A DNA stretch of 64,000 nucleotides, taken from NCBI GenBank assembly GCA_965204925.1, contig OZ242021.1, forward strand, positions 62,001 to 126,000. Direction: 5' to 3'. The stretch comes from G963663315 sp965204925. GTDB lineage: Bacteria; Pseudomonadota; Gammaproteobacteria; Arenicellales; Poriferihabitantaceae. The position numbers were made by a program, and so were the translations under genes. Shown here piece by piece: positions 35,525-44,276 of this stretch. Under the pieces are notes generated by a model. It was not told the DNA's origin. It saw only the letters and a list, made by a program, of their open reading frames with translations, and searched no databases. How positions within the stretch are numbered: the stretch's first letter is position 1; every line of letters begins with the position of its first letter.

Positions 35525-37918
35525 TCAGACCCGGTCGCGTAGCCGGGCGCCCGTTTCACGCTCCAGCAGCCCGATAATCCGATCCGTTACAACGTCTATC
35601 TCCAAAGACGCAAGACTGCTTGATTCTGACTGAAATGTCAAGGCGACAGTCAGACTTCTTTTGTTTTTGTCCAGTTTACGATCGCGGTAAATGTCGAACA
35701 AATCAAGATTTTTCAACAGCTTGCCGCCACCCGCACGAATGGTTTCCAATACAGTTTGTATTTCGACTTTCTCATCCACGAGGATAGAGAGGTCTCTTTG
35801 CAGTGAGGGAAACTTCGATACTTCGGAAAATTCCGGCAATTCCGAATGGGTTATAAAGGCCAGATCGATTTCAAACAGGTACACGGCCTGACCTGCCGAA
35901 TAAGTTTTTTGCTGTGCCGGGTGAAGCCGACCGGCAATACCGACAACCTCGTTTTCATACTCGATGCGGGCGCACTGCCCCGGATGCAGGGCGCTGCACT
36001 GGAAACGCCGGAACTGAAACCGGGCGGGATTCCCGGACAGCTCGAAGAGCGCCTCCACATCTCCTTTCAGATCGAAAAAATCCACCTCTCTCGGCTCACA
36101 ACCCCATTGACCCGGTTGACAAAGCCCGCTTAGCAAGCCGGCCAGATGATTTTTTTCCTGACTCTTTCTCTCATTATCAGCCCGCTTGAAAACATGTCCG
36201 ATCTCGAACAACCGTACCCGGCTTTCCTGACGGTTCAGGTTATTGCGCAACGCCTCCAATAACCCTGGCCAGAGACTTTGGCGCATGACTGACATATTGT
36301 CGGCGATGGGGTTCAACAGGGGGATCGCATCCTGCCGGCCCAGTAAATTCTGTTGGGCGGTCCGCCCCACAAAGCTGTAGGTCATGGCTTCATGATAACC
36401 CCGTTGAACCAGTACTTGCCCAATATCATGCCGCGTAATGAGACCTTCACGATGCCGGCCTGTCCGATAATTCGCCACCGGCATCGCAGGTACAATTTTC
36501 CCGAAGCCGTAACAGCGCCCTACTTCTTCCACAAGGTCGCGAGCGCCCTCAATGTCGAACCTCCAACCCGGTGGTATCACTTCCCATCCTGAGGCGGTTG
36601 TGGTCAATGACATGCCAAGCCCCTGCAGGATTGTGCAGACATCGCTGTCAGGAATACGGATGCCGAGCATGCGCTCGATTTCCGGGTAATCGAACCGGAT
36701 ACGCCGGGGCCTGGGAAGCGCCGACCTTTCGACTGTCTCGGTAATCGGCCCGGGGCGTCCACCCGCGATCTTGATAATCAGGGCGCTGGCCCTTTCCATG
36801 GCTTGCCGCTGAAGTCCGCTGTCCACCCCCCTTTCAAACCGGTGGGAAGCATCCGTATGCAGGCCAAGTTGCCGGGCCTTTCCAAGAATATCGCCGGGCC
36901 GAAAGAACGCGGATTCGAGATAAATATCGGTAGTTTCAGCCGTTATGGCAGAATCTTTCCCTCCCATAATGCCTGCCAGCGCAAGAGCCTTGTGATGATC
37001 GGCAATGACGAGACTGGCTTTCGACATGTTCACCATACTGCCATCAAGGAGTTCGAGTTCCTCCCCTTCACGCGCTCTGCGAACGACAATACCACCGCCA
37101 ATACGGCCCAGATCGAACGCGTGCATGGGCTGACCGAATTCATGCATCACATAGTTTGTGACATCGACTATCGGGTTGATACTGCGCATGCCGGAACGCC
37201 GCAGCCGTTCAACGATCCGGTCAGGAGTCTTCGCGCTCATATTGATCCCCTCGATCGCCCGGCCTGCGTATCGCGGGCAACCATCAACGGCTTCCAGCCT
37301 GACCTCGAGCGCGCGGGATGTAGCCGGGACTATGGCGCCGATTACGGGAGTTTCAAGCCTGCAGCCGGTCAACACCGATATTTCACGGGCCACTCCGGCC
37401 ATACCAAGACAATCTCCGCGATTGGGGGTCAGAGTCAATTCGAATACCGGGTCGTTCAGGTCAAGGTAGTCCGCAATACCGGCTCCCAACGGCGCCTCCT
37501 GATCCAGTTCGAGTATTCCGTCAGAAGAATCGGCAAGACCCAGTTCCATGGCGGAACACAACATCCCTTGCGATATTTCTCCCCCGATCTCCTTTTTGGA
37601 GACCGTTATGCCGCCCGCTTGCGCGCCTTCCCTGGCCACCGCGGTGCGCAAACCGTGACGCACATTCGCGGCGCCGCAAACTATGGACAAGCGTTGCCCG
37701 TTACCGATAGCGACCTCGCACAGACTCAAACCCGGCGCCCGCGGATGAGGCGTGACCGCGGCAATTTCACCCACTACGACAGCGGTTGGATGCAGGCGCG
37801 GCCCGGCAGCCGCTATCGACTCCACTTCCAGACCGGCGAGAGTCAGCTTTTCAGCCAGTTCCCGGGTCGGAATCTGCGGATTGACCCACTCCCTTACCCA
37901 CGATTCACTGACCAGCAT
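35525..37918 (-). CDS. pheT: phenylalanyl-tRNA synthetase beta subunit
   Basis: The beta subunit edits mischarged tRNA and binds the anticodon arm. The 797-residue product shows the N-terminal OB-fold tRNA-binding domain (VVGEIAAVTPHPRAPGLSLCEV). The B3/B4 editing region (NPIVDVTNYVMHEFGQPMHAFDL) and B5 (PRRIRFDYPEIERMLG) follow. A C-terminal anticodon-binding FDX domain (FPSLQRDLSILVD) completes it. It follows pheS by 14 bp. Confidence 0.97.
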   Translation of the reverse strand: MLVSESWVREWVNPQIPTRELAEKLTLAGLEVESIAAAGPRLHPTAVVVGEIAAVTPHPRAPGLSLCEVAIGNGQRLSIVCGAANVRHGLRTAVAREGAQAGGITVSKKEIGGEISQGMLCSAMELGLADSSDGILELDQEAPLGAGIADYLDLNDPVFELTLTPNRGDCLGMAGVAREISVLTGCRLETPVIGAIVPATSRALEVRLEAVDGCPRYAGRAIEGINMSAKTPDRIVERLRRSGMRSINPIVDVTNYVMHEFGQPMHAFDLGRIGGGIVVRRAREGEELELLDGSMVNMSKASLVIADHHKALALAGIMGGKDSAITAETTDIYLESAFFRPGDILGKARQLGLHTDASHRFERGVDSGLQRQAMERASALIIKIAGGRPGPITETVERSALPRPRRIRFDYPEIERMLGIRIPDSDVCTILQGLGMSLTTTASGWEVIPPGWRFDIEGARDLVEEVGRCYGFGKIVPAMPVANYRTGRHREGLITRHDIGQVLVQRGYHEAMTYSFVGRTAQQNLLGRQDAIPLLNPIADNMSVMRQSLWPGLLEALRNNLNRQESRVRLFEIGHVFKRADNERKSQEKNHLAGLLSGLCQPGQWGCEPREVDFFDLKGDVEALFELSGNPARFQFRRFQCSALHPGQCARIEYENEVVGIAGRLHPAQQKTYSAGQAVYLFEIDLAFITHSELPEFSEVSKFPSLQRDLSILVDEKVEIQTVLETIRAGGGKLLKNLDLFDIYRDRKLDKNKRSLTVALTFQSESSSLASLEIDVVTDRIIGLLERETGARLRDRV

Positions 37919-37932
37919 TGCCGCGCCCCGGA

Positions 37933-38964
37933 CTATACCGGGCCCTGGAATTGCCGCAGGAAGGACAAATCATTGCTGAAAAACAAACGCAGGTCATTGA
38001 CTCCGTAGCGCAGCATCGTCAGGCGTTCGACTCCCAACCCGAACGCATAGCCGGAATAATCCCGATTGTCCACGCGTCCGTGTGCGAGCACTTCGGGATG
38101 CACCATGCCGCAACCCAACGCTTCCAGCCATCCGCTTTGCTTGCAGATGCGGCAACCCTCGCTGTTACAGAATATGCACTCCATATCCATCTCCGCAGAC
38201 GGTTCCGTAAAGGGGAAATACGACGATCTGAATCTGATCGCAACGTCTTTTTCGAAGAATTCGCGGACAAACCAGATCAGGATACCCTTCAGATCGGCAA
38301 AAGTAATGTCATGATCGACACACAGTCCTTCGAGTTGATGAAACATCGGGGTATGGGTTACATCGGAATCACAACGATATACCCGTCCGGGAGCGATCAC
38401 GCGAATCGGCGGCCGGGTATTGTGCATATAACGAATCTGCACAGGTGAGGTATGCGTTCTCAGCACCACATGTTCGTCAATATAGAACGTGTCGTGCATA
38501 GCGCGGGCAGGATGATTACGGGGAATGTTGAGCGCCTCGAAATTGTGGTAATCATCCTCGATTTCAGGGCCGGTCGCGATATCGAACCCCAGGCGGGCGA
38601 AAATCTTCTCCATTCTCTCCAAAGTGCGCGAAACCGGATGCAGCGTACCGGTCGATTGCCTTCTTCCCGGCTGGGTAACGTCGATTTTTTCTGCTTCCAG
38701 CCGCCTGTCGGTCTCCACAATCTCCAGCGCCTGCTTTCTGGACTGTATCCGATCGGCAATTCGCAACTTGATGCGGTTGACCTCCTGCCCGAAACTTTTC
38801 CGCCGCGAGGGAGGTACTTTGCCAATTTGTTTCAACTGCCCGGTAATAATCCCTTTTTTGCCGAGATAGCGGATACGAATGGCGTCCAGATCAGCCAGAG
38901 AATCCGAACCCGAAATGGCTTTTACGGCATCGCGCAGAATGCCTGTCAGATTTTCCTGCCCCAC
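37933..38964 (-). CDS. pheS: phenylalanyl-tRNA synthetase alpha subunit
   Basis: Catalytic subunit of the (alpha-beta)2 class II enzyme. The 343-residue product has an N-terminal coiled coil and motif 1/2 (HPVSRTLERMEKIFARLGFD, VLRTHTSPVQIRYM). Motif 3 follows in SGYAFGLGVERLTMLRYGV. The chosen start is GTG at 38964, 11 bp after rplT, with only a weak ribosome site. No Phe-rich attenuator leader was seen, consistent with its place inside the infC operon. Confidence 0.95.
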   Translation of the reverse strand: MGQENLTGILRDAVKAISGSDSLADLDAIRIRYLGKKGIITGQLKQIGKVPPSRRKSFGQEVNRIKLRIADRIQSRKQALEIVETDRRLEAEKIDVTQPGRRQSTGTLHPVSRTLERMEKIFARLGFDIATGPEIEDDYHNFEALNIPRNHPARAMHDTFYIDEHVVLRTHTSPVQIRYMHNTRPPIRVIAPGRVYRCDSDVTHTPMFHQLEGLCVDHDITFADLKGILIWFVREFFEKDVAIRFRSSYFPFTEPSAEMDMECIFCNSEGCRICKQSGWLEALGCGMVHPEVLAHGRVDNRDYSGYAFGLGVERLTMLRYGVNDLRLFFSNDLSFLRQFQGPV

Positions 38965-38975
38965 AACAACCGCAT

Positions 38976-39344
38976 TCAGGAAGCGGGGCTATCGAGAGCC
39001 CGCCTTGCCTGTTGCACGAGCGTCATGAATGCCGCCTTGTCATGAACGGCAAGGTCGGACAGCGCCTTGCGGTCCAGCTCGATGCGCGCCTTGTTCAATC
39101 CTGCAATGAAACGACTGTAACTGATCCCGTTCTCCCGCGCCGCCGCATTGATACGCGCTATCCACAGGGAGCGAAATTGACGTTTTTTCTGGCGCCGGTC
39201 GCGGTATGCGTACTGCCCCGCTTTATCGACCGCCTGCCTGGCGACCTTGTAAAGTCGGCTGCGGGCGCCGCGGTAACCCTTGGCCTGCTTCAGGATCTTT
39301 TTATGGCGGGCCTTGGCAACCACCCCTCTTTTTACTCTCGACAT
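38976..39344 (-). CDS. rplT: 50S ribosomal protein L20
   Basis: Assembly protein of the large subunit and, in E. coli, the autogenous repressor of rpmI-rplT. The product is 122 residues from MSRVKRGVVAKARHKKILK. It has the basic N-terminal extension and the RQKKRQFRSLWIARINAAAR core. The frame runs 22 codons further upstream, which were dropped as non-homologous. It lies 19 bp after rpmI. Confidence 0.97.
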   Translation of the reverse strand: MSRVKRGVVAKARHKKILKQAKGYRGARSRLYKVARQAVDKAGQYAYRDRRQKKRQFRSLWIARINAAARENGISYSRFIAGLNKARIELDRKALSDLAVHDKAAFMTLVQQARRALDSPAS

Positions 39345-39363
39345 GTTCTTGTTTCCTGGTCGG

Positions 39364-39561
39364 TCAGCCGTAGGGAAGCATCTGTTTGACAGCAGCGCGG
39401 TCTGCCGCATCGACGAACAGGGTGGTTCTCAGGCGCCGCTTCCGTTTCGTGGTTTTCTTGGTCAGAATATGATTCAAATGGGATTGGGAACGTTTGAATT
39501 TCCCCGAAGCCGTGCGTTTGAAGCGCTTGGCGGCGCCGCTGTTGGTTTTAAGTTTTGGCAT
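39364..39561 (-). CDS. rpmI: 50S ribosomal protein L35
   Basis: Small basic large-subunit protein of 65 residues starting MPKLKTNSGAAKRFKRTA and ending in the family RAAVKQMLPYG. The 109-bp gap from infC contains a short GGCCGG/CCGGTC hairpin and is the expected place for an L20 operator. I could not fold the pseudoknot by eye. Confidence 0.97.
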   Translation of the reverse strand: MPKLKTNSGAAKRFKRTASGKFKRSQSHLNHILTKKTTKRKRRLRTTLFVDAADRAAVKQMLPYG

Positions 39562-39670
39562 TACCTGGCTCCAGTATGCTCGACTTTGACCGGATTCCGG
39601 CCATCGTCATTATTACAATCGGTAAAAATCAGCGGAGCCGTTGCAAAATGAACGACTTCCCACCATACAA

Positions 39671-40231
39671 TCAAAGCTGTTTCGCCAACCGCGGACCTGA
39701 TCCGGATTTTTTCAAATTTCTCTTCGGACTCAGGATCATGACCATCTGACGTCCTTCCAACTGCGCCACCTGCTCAACTTCGGCGATTGCCTGCAAATCT
39801 TCCCTGACCCGGTCCAGCATGATCAGCCCCAGTTCCTTATGGGCCATCTCCCGCCCCCTGAACCGCATGGTCACCTTGGTTTTATTCCCCACCTTGAGAA
39901 ACTCCGCCAGTTTTTTCACCTTGACGCCATAGTCTCCGACATCAGTGCCCGGGCGAAATTTTATCTCTTTTACCGTGATCTGTTTCTGTTTCTTCTTTGC
40001 GTCCTGCCTTTTCTTGCTCTCATTATACAAAAATTTGCCGTAATCCATGAGCCGGCAAACAGGCGGAACAGCATTGGGAGAAATCTCAACGAGGTCCATT
40101 CCCGCCTCTTCTGCACTGACCAGCGCATCTTCCCTCGAAACGATGCCCAGTTGCCTGCCGTCCGGCAATATGACCCTTACCGGACTGCTGGTGATTTGAT
40201 CATTCACATTGGGTTGCTTTTTTTTTGCTAT
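39671..40231 (-). CDS. infC: translation initiation factor IF-3, AUA start
   Basis: Initiation factor that checks start-codon pairing and keeps subunits apart. The product is 186 residues and contains GRQLGIVSREDALVSAEEAGMD, the linker KKKQKQITVKEIKFRPGTD, and the C-domain MRFRGREMAHKELG. No ATG, GTG or TTG fits the family N-terminus. ATA at 40231 is followed by AKKKQPNVNDQI and preceded by AGGA at seven bases, just past the thrS stop. infC genes commonly use AUU-type starts for self-regulation by IF-3, so I assign AUA. GTG further in lacks a ribosome site. Confidence 0.92.
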   Translation of the reverse strand: MAKKKQPNVNDQITSSPVRVILPDGRQLGIVSREDALVSAEEAGMDLVEISPNAVPPVCRLMDYGKFLYNESKKRQDAKKKQKQITVKEIKFRPGTDVGDYGVKVKKLAEFLKVGNKTKVTMRFRGREMAHKELGLIMLDRVREDLQAIAEVEQVAQLEGRQMVMILSPKRNLKKSGSGPRLAKQL

Positions 40232-40241
40232 GTCTTTTTCC

Positions 40242-42140
40242 TCACTCGTGTATATTAAGACAGTCCTCGACAAACTTCCCGACGGGCATGGCTCCGAGGT
40301 TTTCTCCACCCTGTGTCCGAACCGTGACCGTCTGCGTTTCAACTTCACGATTCCCGGCAATCAACAGATACGGAACCCGTTGCATCGTATGCTCGCGGAT
40401 TTTAAATCCGATCTTTTCGTTTCTCAAGTCGGATTCCACCCTGAATCCTTGTTTTTCCAAAGTTTTTTGTGTTTCTTCGACATAATCCGCCTGCTTGTCA
40501 GTAATATTCATGAGCACAGCCTGGACAGGAGCGAACCAGACCGGAAACTTGCCTTCCCAATGTTCAATGAGAATGCCGATAAATCGCTCAAAAGCGCCGA
40601 TCAGGGCGCGGTGCAACATGACCGGGGGCTTTCTCGACCCGTCCTCGGCGACATAGCTGGCATCCAGGCGGACCGGCATGGCAAAATCCACTTGCATCGT
40701 CCCGCATTGCCAGACCCGCCCAATGCTGTCTTTCAGGGAAAACTCGATTTTCGGACCGTAGAAAGCGCCTTCCCCCGGATTCAACTCCCAGGCCAGGCCC
40801 TTGCTATCCAGAGCCCGGGCCAACGCCGCTTCGGCCCTGTCCCAATCTTCGTCGCTTCCCACCCGGTTTTCGGGGCGGGTCGATAATTTATAGATAATCC
40901 CGGCAAAACCGAACATATGGTAAACATGGTGCAGGAAGTCGATAAAATCCGACACCTCGCCTTGCATTTGCTGTTCAGTGCAAAAAATATGCCCATCGTC
41001 CTGCACAAAGGCGCGCACCCGCATGAGTCCGTGCAATGCGCCCGATAACTCATTGCGGTGGCAAGAACCGAACTCGGCAAACCTGAGCGGCAAATCGCGA
41101 TAGCTTTTCAACCCCTGGTTGAACACCTGAATATGGCAAGGACAATTCATCGGCTTGAGCGCAAAGCTGCGCCCTTCCGACTCCACCGCGAACATGTCGT
41201 CGCCGAACTTGTCGGCATGGCCCGAACGTTCCCATAACGAGTAATCAACGACAAGCGGGGTATTGATTTCCTGATAATTACGTTTGCGCTGCTCGGCTCT
41301 GATGTATTGTTGCAACACTTGATAAAGCGTCCACCCCCGCGGATGCCAGAACACCATGCCCGGCGCCTCTTCCTGCATGTGAAACAAATCAAGCTGCCTG
41401 CCCAGTTTGCGGTGGTCTCTCCTGGCGGCCTCCTGCAACTGATTGAGATAGGCGTCCAGTTGTTTTTTGTCCGCCCAGGCTGTCCCGTAAATGCGCTGGA
41501 GCGCTTCATTAGCGGAATCCCCTCGCCAGTACGCCCCCGCCACTTTCATCAATTTGAATGCCTTCAAATGCCCCGTGCCCGCAACGTGAGGGCCACGGCA
41601 CAGGTCGGTAAAACCGTTCTGGCTATACAGGGAGATTTCCTCGCCATCCGCAATCGAGGCAATGATCTCCGCTTTGTACAACTCCCCCTGCTCACGGAAA
41701 TAGTCGACCGCGGCCTCCCGTTCCATCACTGTTTTGTGAATGGGGCAGTCCGCCCTGGCAATTTCCGACATGCGCTGTTCAATGGCGACCAGATCGCTCT
41801 CGGAAAATCCCGCAGGGTATGCAAAGTCATAGTAAAACCCGTCATCAATAACCGGCCCAATGGTCACCTGCGCTTCCGGAAACAACTGTTTGACCGCCTG
41901 GGCCAGTAAATGTGCAGTCGAATGCCGAATTACTTCCAGCCCCGCTTCATCATGCGCAGTGATGATAGCCAGTTCGCAATCCTCCCCGAGTACTGTACGG
42001 ATATCGGTCAATTCGCCGTTCACAGTAGCCGCAATGGCCGCTTTCGCCAAACCGGGGCCGATATCCCTGGCCACTTCAGATATGGTCAAGGGGCCATGAT
42101 AATCCCGGACCGACCCGTCCGGCAGAGAAATTCGGGGCAT
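40242..42140 (-). CDS. thrS: threonyl-tRNA synthetase
   Basis: Class II synthetase. The 632-residue product has an N-terminal TGS domain (MPRISLPDGSVRDYHGPLTI). The editing domain zinc site is around HSTAHLLAQAVKQLFP (HxxxH). The catalytic core has GMVFWHPRGWTLY, MNCPCHIQVF with the zinc-binding cysteine, and RFAEFGSCHRNELSGALHGL. A C-terminal anticodon domain ends the protein. It leads the operon, and infC follows after 10 bases. Confidence 0.97.
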   Translation of the reverse strand: MPRISLPDGSVRDYHGPLTISEVARDIGPGLAKAAIAATVNGELTDIRTVLGEDCELAIITAHDEAGLEVIRHSTAHLLAQAVKQLFPEAQVTIGPVIDDGFYYDFAYPAGFSESDLVAIEQRMSEIARADCPIHKTVMEREAAVDYFREQGELYKAEIIASIADGEEISLYSQNGFTDLCRGPHVAGTGHLKAFKLMKVAGAYWRGDSANEALQRIYGTAWADKKQLDAYLNQLQEAARRDHRKLGRQLDLFHMQEEAPGMVFWHPRGWTLYQVLQQYIRAEQRKRNYQEINTPLVVDYSLWERSGHADKFGDDMFAVESEGRSFALKPMNCPCHIQVFNQGLKSYRDLPLRFAEFGSCHRNELSGALHGLMRVRAFVQDDGHIFCTEQQMQGEVSDFIDFLHHVYHMFGFAGIIYKLSTRPENRVGSDEDWDRAEAALARALDSKGLAWELNPGEGAFYGPKIEFSLKDSIGRVWQCGTMQVDFAMPVRLDASYVAEDGSRKPPVMLHRALIGAFERFIGILIEHWEGKFPVWFAPVQAVLMNITDKQADYVEETQKTLEKQGFRVESDLRNEKIGFKIREHTMQRVPYLLIAGNREVETQTVTVRTQGGENLGAMPVGKFVEDCLNIHE

Positions 42141-42242
42141 GTTCGGTACTTAACTCATTCGGGCATCCCGCAGTGGGGAGCGCATGGTGTCGCAGTTATC
42201 GCCCTGTTAACAGGAAGCCATAATCCAGCGCAAGCGCTGATA

Positions 42243-42319
42243 TGGTAGGCACGAGTGGATTCGAACCACCGACCCCCACCATGTCAAGGTGGTGCTCTGA
42301 CCAACTGAGCTACGCGCCT
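42243..42319 (-). tRNA. tRNA-Val (anticodon GAC)
   Basis: A 77-nt cloverleaf on the minus strand with acceptor AGGCGCG/CGTGCCT (one G-U pair), discriminator A and encoded CCA. The anticodon stem is CCACC/GGTGG and the loop TTGACAT gives anticodon GAC. It lies 102 bp before thrS and may share its transcript. Confidence 0.97.
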
Positions 42320-42333
42320 GCCGAAGGCGCGGA

Positions 42334-42362
42334 AGTTTACACATTCCTGTCCGTCAATTCAA
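42334..42362 (-). promoter_or_regulatory. candidate promoter for tRNA-Val and the thrS operon
   Basis: Reading the minus strand, TTGAAT (42362-42357) is followed by a 17-base spacer and TAAACT (42339-42334). Transcription would start near 42327, about eight bases before the mature tRNA-Val. Confidence 0.45.
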
Positions 42363-42460
42363 TTTCTTCTCTTGATACGAAGGTCGGGATCATTGGTCGC
42401 ATCCGGCGCCCGCAGATCACGGTTAAACGATGCGCAGTATTCGCGCGCCCTCATGTTCCG

Positions 42461-42491
42461 TTGGACAATACTATATACTTTCAAGTATATT
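42461..42491 (+). promoter_or_regulatory. candidate promoter overlapping a perfect palindrome, upstream of the ABC binding-protein gene
   Basis: TTGGAC (42461-42466) and TATATT (42486-42491) are spaced by 19 bases. Between and across them lies the perfect palindrome ATATACTT-TC-AAGTATAT (42473-42490). The palindrome covers the spacer and -10, the place where a dimeric repressor would block polymerase. The long spacer would also suit a MerR-type activator. The regulator is unknown. Confidence 0.45.
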
Positions 42492-42536
42492 TGTAATCTG
42501 TCATTCCCATAAACCCCGGATTGGAGGAACATAACG

Positions 42537-44135
42537 ATGAATCCAGCAAACGAAATCAAAAAACTGCAAAGACAGGTCTCGGAAAACCGGATAAGCCGCC
42601 GCCGCTTCATGCAGGCCGCGATGGCGCTCGGGGCGGGGGCGATAGCGCCGTCCTTGTATAGTGAAGCGGTTAAAGCCGCCCCGAAAAAAGGAGGAGTTTA
42701 TCGAATGGGACTGGGCGGCGCCAACACTGGCGATTCCATGAATCCGGACAACAACAGCGACATTTTCATGATGACCCTGAACCAGGGCACAGTACGCAAC
42801 GCTCTGGTTGAAGTCAATGCAGACGGGCAAGCCATTCCGGAGCTTGCGGAATCGCTTGAACCCTCTGCTGACGCTGCCGTTTGGCGGGTCAAAATGAAAA
42901 AGGGTATTGAATTTCATAGCGGGAAATCTCTGGACCTGGATGATGTCATCGCGTCAATTGAACACCATCGCGGCGAAAATTCGACATCCGCCGCCAAATC
43001 GGTGGCCGAATCACTGGGCGCTATCACCAAGGATGGCGACACTCTGGTATTTACCCTGGAAAGCGGTAATGCCGACTTCCCCTACCTGCTCAGCGACTAT
43101 CATCTTCTGATTGGCGCGGCGGACGATATGGGGGGTATCGACTGGGCGTCCGGAGACGGTACCGGTCCTTACAGTCTGGTCGAGTTCGAACCCGGCGTGC
43201 GGGCAACAGCAAAACGCAATCCCAACTACTTCAAGGAAAACGAAGGCAATTTTGATGAAGTGCGTATTACCGCAATCAATGATAATGCGGCTCGCATGAA
43301 TGCCATGGTAACCGGCCAGGTTGATGCAATTGCGCGTTGCGACCTGAAGACCGCCGACCTGCTTGAGAAAAAACCCGATGTCGATGTGATCCAGGTTTCC
43401 GGCACCAGACACTATACCTACCCGATGGATGTACGGGTTGCGCCGTTTGACAATAATCACGTGCGGCTGGCGCTGAAATACGGCATGGACCGTCAGGGTT
43501 TTGTCAATACCGTACTTCGGGGGTACGGGTCGATGGGCAACGATCACCCCATCTCGTCAACCCAGAACTACCATGCGTCCGAACTGCCCCAGCGTCAATA
43601 CGATACCGACAAGGCCAAATGGCACCTGAAACAGGCCGGCTATGACAAACTGGATCTGGAACTGTCCGCATCCGATGCCGCGTTTGGCGGCGCCGTGGAA
43701 GCCTCGGAGTTATACGCTGAAACGCTGCGTCCGGCCGGAATCAACCTGACTGTCAAACGCGCATCACCGGACGGCTACTGGGATAATGTCTGGATGAACG
43801 TGCCATGGTCCGCCTGCTTCTGGAGTGGACGCCCGACTGCCGACTGGATGTTCACGATTGCCTACAAGGCTGGCGGCAACTGGACCGACACTTTCTGGGA
43901 TCATGCCCGTTTCGAAGAACTGCTGGTCATGGGCCGCGCAGAACTTGATGAGGCGAAGCGCAGGGATATCTATGTTGAAATGCAGACTATCGTCAGTAAT
44001 GAAGGCGGTGTGGTCGTACCCTGCTTCGCCAACCATGTGGATGCCGCTTCTACCGCGCTCGGCAGGCCGGACAGGACCGCGGGAAACTGGGAACTGGATG
44101 GCGGGCGAAGCGCCGCGCGCTGGTGGTTCGTATAA
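42537..44135 (+). CDS. peptide/opine-type ABC transporter substrate-binding protein (SBP family 5)
   Basis: Periplasmic receptor of a Dpp/Opp-type importer. The 532-residue product has a Tat signal (SRRRFMQAAMALGAGA, residues 20-35). The SBP_bac_5 fold follows, with ESLEPSADAAVWRVKMKKGIEFH, DGTGPYSLVEFEPG and NHVRLALKYGMDRQGFV. The Tat signal suggests export in folded form, which is unusual but known for this family. A strong GGAGG site precedes the ATG. An intrinsic terminator follows it, separating it from the permease genes. The ligand cannot be told from sequence. Confidence 0.88.
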   Translation: MNPANEIKKLQRQVSENRISRRRFMQAAMALGAGAIAPSLYSEAVKAAPKKGGVYRMGLGGANTGDSMNPDNNSDIFMMTLNQGTVRNALVEVNADGQAIPELAESLEPSADAAVWRVKMKKGIEFHSGKSLDLDDVIASIEHHRGENSTSAAKSVAESLGAITKDGDTLVFTLESGNADFPYLLSDYHLLIGAADDMGGIDWASGDGTGPYSLVEFEPGVRATAKRNPNYFKENEGNFDEVRITAINDNAARMNAMVTGQVDAIARCDLKTADLLEKKPDVDVIQVSGTRHYTYPMDVRVAPFDNNHVRLALKYGMDRQGFVNTVLRGYGSMGNDHPISSTQNYHASELPQRQYDTDKAKWHLKQAGYDKLDLELSASDAAFGGAVEASELYAETLRPAGINLTVKRASPDGYWDNVWMNVPWSACFWSGRPTADWMFTIAYKAGGNWTDTFWDHARFEELLVMGRAELDEAKRRDIYVEMQTIVSNEGGVVVPCFANHVDAASTALGRPDRTAGNWELDGGRSAARWWFV

Positions 44136-44183
44136 CGTCCACTGATGCTACAGTCCGCTTCGGCAAGTTGACATTGTAAAACG

Positions 44184-44221
44184 AAAAGGCGGTCAGGAAT
44201 CCCTGATCGCCTTTTTATTTT
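44184..44221 (+). terminator. intrinsic terminator between binding protein and permease genes
   Basis: GGCGGTCAGG (44188-44197) and CCTGATCGCC (44202-44211) form a 10-bp stem with one G-U pair and a four-base loop. An A-rich 5' flank and a run of T follow the usual pattern. Partial termination here would give more binding protein than permease. Confidence 0.85.
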
Positions 44222-44276
44222 CTGACTCGTCTTCGAAACCCCGCTCTTGCCGCGTATAAAAAGCCCCTTGTTTCGC

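Noticed and set aside
36803..38008. 401-codon plus-strand frame
   Set aside because: Antisense to pheT and the end of pheS, with no recognisable domain.
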